From the NCBI GenBank assembly GCA_007128995.1, contig SKWJ01000357.1:1-6089 (forward strand): a DNA stretch of 6,089 nucleotides. Reading direction: 5' to 3'. The notes under the pieces were generated by a model. It was not told the origin of the DNA. It did not search any database and was given only the letters and a program-made list of their open reading frames with translations. The position numbers were made by a program, and so were the translations under genes. Source of the stretch: Paracoccaceae bacterium. GTDB lineage: Bacteria > Pseudomonadota > Alphaproteobacteria > Rhodobacterales > Rhodobacteraceae. Below are positions 5,498 through 6,089 of this stretch, piece by piece. The first letter of the stretch is position 1, and each line of letters opens with the position of its first letter.

Positions 5498-5526
5498 AGG
5501 ATACGCGGCAGCGAAGCCGGATGCAA
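5498..5526 (-). promoter_or_regulatory. Candidate tpiA promoter
   Basis: On the minus strand TTGCAT (5526-5521), a 17-nt spacer and TATCCT (5503-5498), starting immediately after the iron-sulfur carrier stop codon and 11 nt before the tpiA Shine-Dalgarno. The -35 and following bases (TTGCA-Y-CCGGCT) match the candidate gloA promoter. It would give tpiA expression independent of the genes upstream. Confidence 0.35.
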
Positions 5527-5919
5527 TCAGCCACTGGCCCGCGACTGGTTAAGGCGCTCGGTCAAGGTTTCGACATCATCAAACTTGATCGATTCACCGC
5601 AGCCACAAGCTTCGGTAACGTTGGGGTTGCGGAATCTGAACGCGCTTTCAATCAGGCCTGTTTCGTAATCGATCTCGGTTCCGAACAAGAACATCTGCGC
5701 CATGGGCGCAATGATGACGCAGGCGCCATCCTGCTCGACAATCTCTTCATGCTCTTTCACGTCCTGTGCGGTTTCCATGGTATATTCCATTCCCGCACAG
5801 CCCCCTTTCTTGACCCCGACACGCAACCCCGATGCGCCTTCGCGCTCCATCAGGCGGCGGATCTGACGCACGGCAGCGGGTGTCAGTGTGACCGGGGATT
5901 TTCCGGGGATCGCAAACAT
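5527..5919 (-). CDS. A-type iron-sulfur cluster carrier (HesB/IscA/ErpA/SufA family)
   Basis: A 130-residue cytosolic protein that accepts or delivers Fe-S clusters to target enzymes. The family's three cysteine ligands are present: Cys41 in [11 protein letters not shown] (36-46) and the pair Cys105/Cys107 in [11 protein letters not shown] (104-113 region). The N-terminal [15 protein letters not shown] helix (10-24) and the FRFRNPN motif (94-100) fit the A-type fold. A C-terminal extension of about 18 residues past SIKF is longer than in IscA. The sequence does not place it firmly as IscA, SufA or ErpA, so no symbol is given; no suf or isc genes are visible. The start at 5919 is chosen over an upstream in-frame ATG at 5988 because MFAIPGK begins the family domain and GAGG (5931-5928) lies 8 nt before it. 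It starts 4 nt after the acetyltransferase stop. Confidence 0.94.
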   Translation of the reverse strand: MFAIPGKSPVTLTPAAVRQIRRLMEREGASGLRVGVKKGGCAGMEYTMETAQDVKEHEEIVEQDGACVIIAPMAQMFLFGTEIDYETGLIESAFRFRNPNVTEACGCGESIKFDDVETLTERLNQSRASG

Positions 5920-5923
5920 TGCT

Positions 5924-6089
5924 CTAACCTCGTCTATTGTGGACTGGCCGTGCCGGGTTCCCCGCCACGGTTGCGCCGGGGGCGACATCTCGTGTCACGA
6001 TGGCCCCTGCCGCGATGATGGCACCCGCGCCGACTGTGACGCCGGGCAGGATTATGGCACCCCCACCGATCCAGACATCTGCCCCGATC
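5924..6089 (-). CDS. Hexapeptide-repeat O-acetyltransferase (Maa/LacA/NodL type), C-terminal part, 5' end outside window
   Basis: Only the last 54 codons are present; the gene enters from the right edge. They read as left-handed beta-helix hexapeptide repeats: [20 protein letters not shown], then [14 protein letters not shown], then the closing motif VAGNPARPV. This WIGGGA-I-L-PGVTIG and AGNPAR pattern is typical of the maltose/galactoside/nodulation acetyltransferase group, trimeric enzymes that acetylate sugars or related acceptors with acetyl-CoA. The acceptor cannot be told from this fragment. The final codons hold the Shine-Dalgarno of the iron-sulfur carrier gene, whose ATG lies 4 nt past the stop, so the two are probably translated from one message. 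The stop at 5926-5924 is in a continuous frame to the edge. Confidence 0.85.
   Translation of the reverse strand, partial: IGADVWIGGGAIILPGVTVGAGAIIAAGAIVTRDVAPGATVAGNPARPVHNRRG

Noticed and set aside
5920..5988. Upstream ATG for the iron-sulfur carrier at 5988
   Set aside because: That stretch lies inside the acetyltransferase gene; the ATG at 5919 has GAGG at 8 nt and begins the family domain.

Overview
The window looks like chromosomal DNA of an alphaproteobacterium, most likely of the Rhodobacteraceae/Roseobacter group. The reasons are the moderately high GC content, the alphaproteobacterial flavour of ThyA, GloA and TpiA, and a CsgH-type curli accessory protein, a family known mainly from alphaproteobacteria. 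This assignment is inference; there is no rRNA or tRNA to anchor it.

Left part (1-1717): a curli (functional amyloid) operon on the minus strand. Transcription runs right to left: a major curlin with a near-perfect 11-residue ladder (1013-1456), a CsgH-like periplasmic chaperone/inhibitor (572-952), then a second, degenerate curlin that may be the nucleator (119-541). Two minus-strand frames run open off the left edge, so the operon may continue there, possibly to secretion genes, none of which is visible. The 261-nt region upstream of the major curlin holds a terminator-like hairpin just before its ribosome binding site, an 11-bp direct repeat, a short palindrome, and the terminator of the next gene.

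Middle part (1718-3491): a minus-strand group thyA -> folA -> HPF/RaiA-family protein. ThyA converts dUMP to dTMP and releases dihydrofolate, which FolA reduces back to tetrahydrofolate; the two genes are 4 nt apart. The small ribosome-associated protein follows after 69 nt and ends in a strong intrinsic terminator. A 120-nt divergent promoter region separates thyA from gloA.

Right part (3492-6089): on the plus strand, gloA (glyoxalase I, methylglyoxal detoxification) and a six-helix rhomboid protease. Converging on these from the right, on the minus strand, are a truncated hexapeptide-repeat acetyltransferase, an A-type iron-sulfur carrier (4 nt away) and tpiA (triosephosphate isomerase).

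Most of the window is ordinary housekeeping DNA. The unusual part is the curli locus: a curlin with two cysteines in register one solenoid rung apart, a partner curlin that has lost nearly all ladder asparagines, and a possible attenuator in the operon leader.
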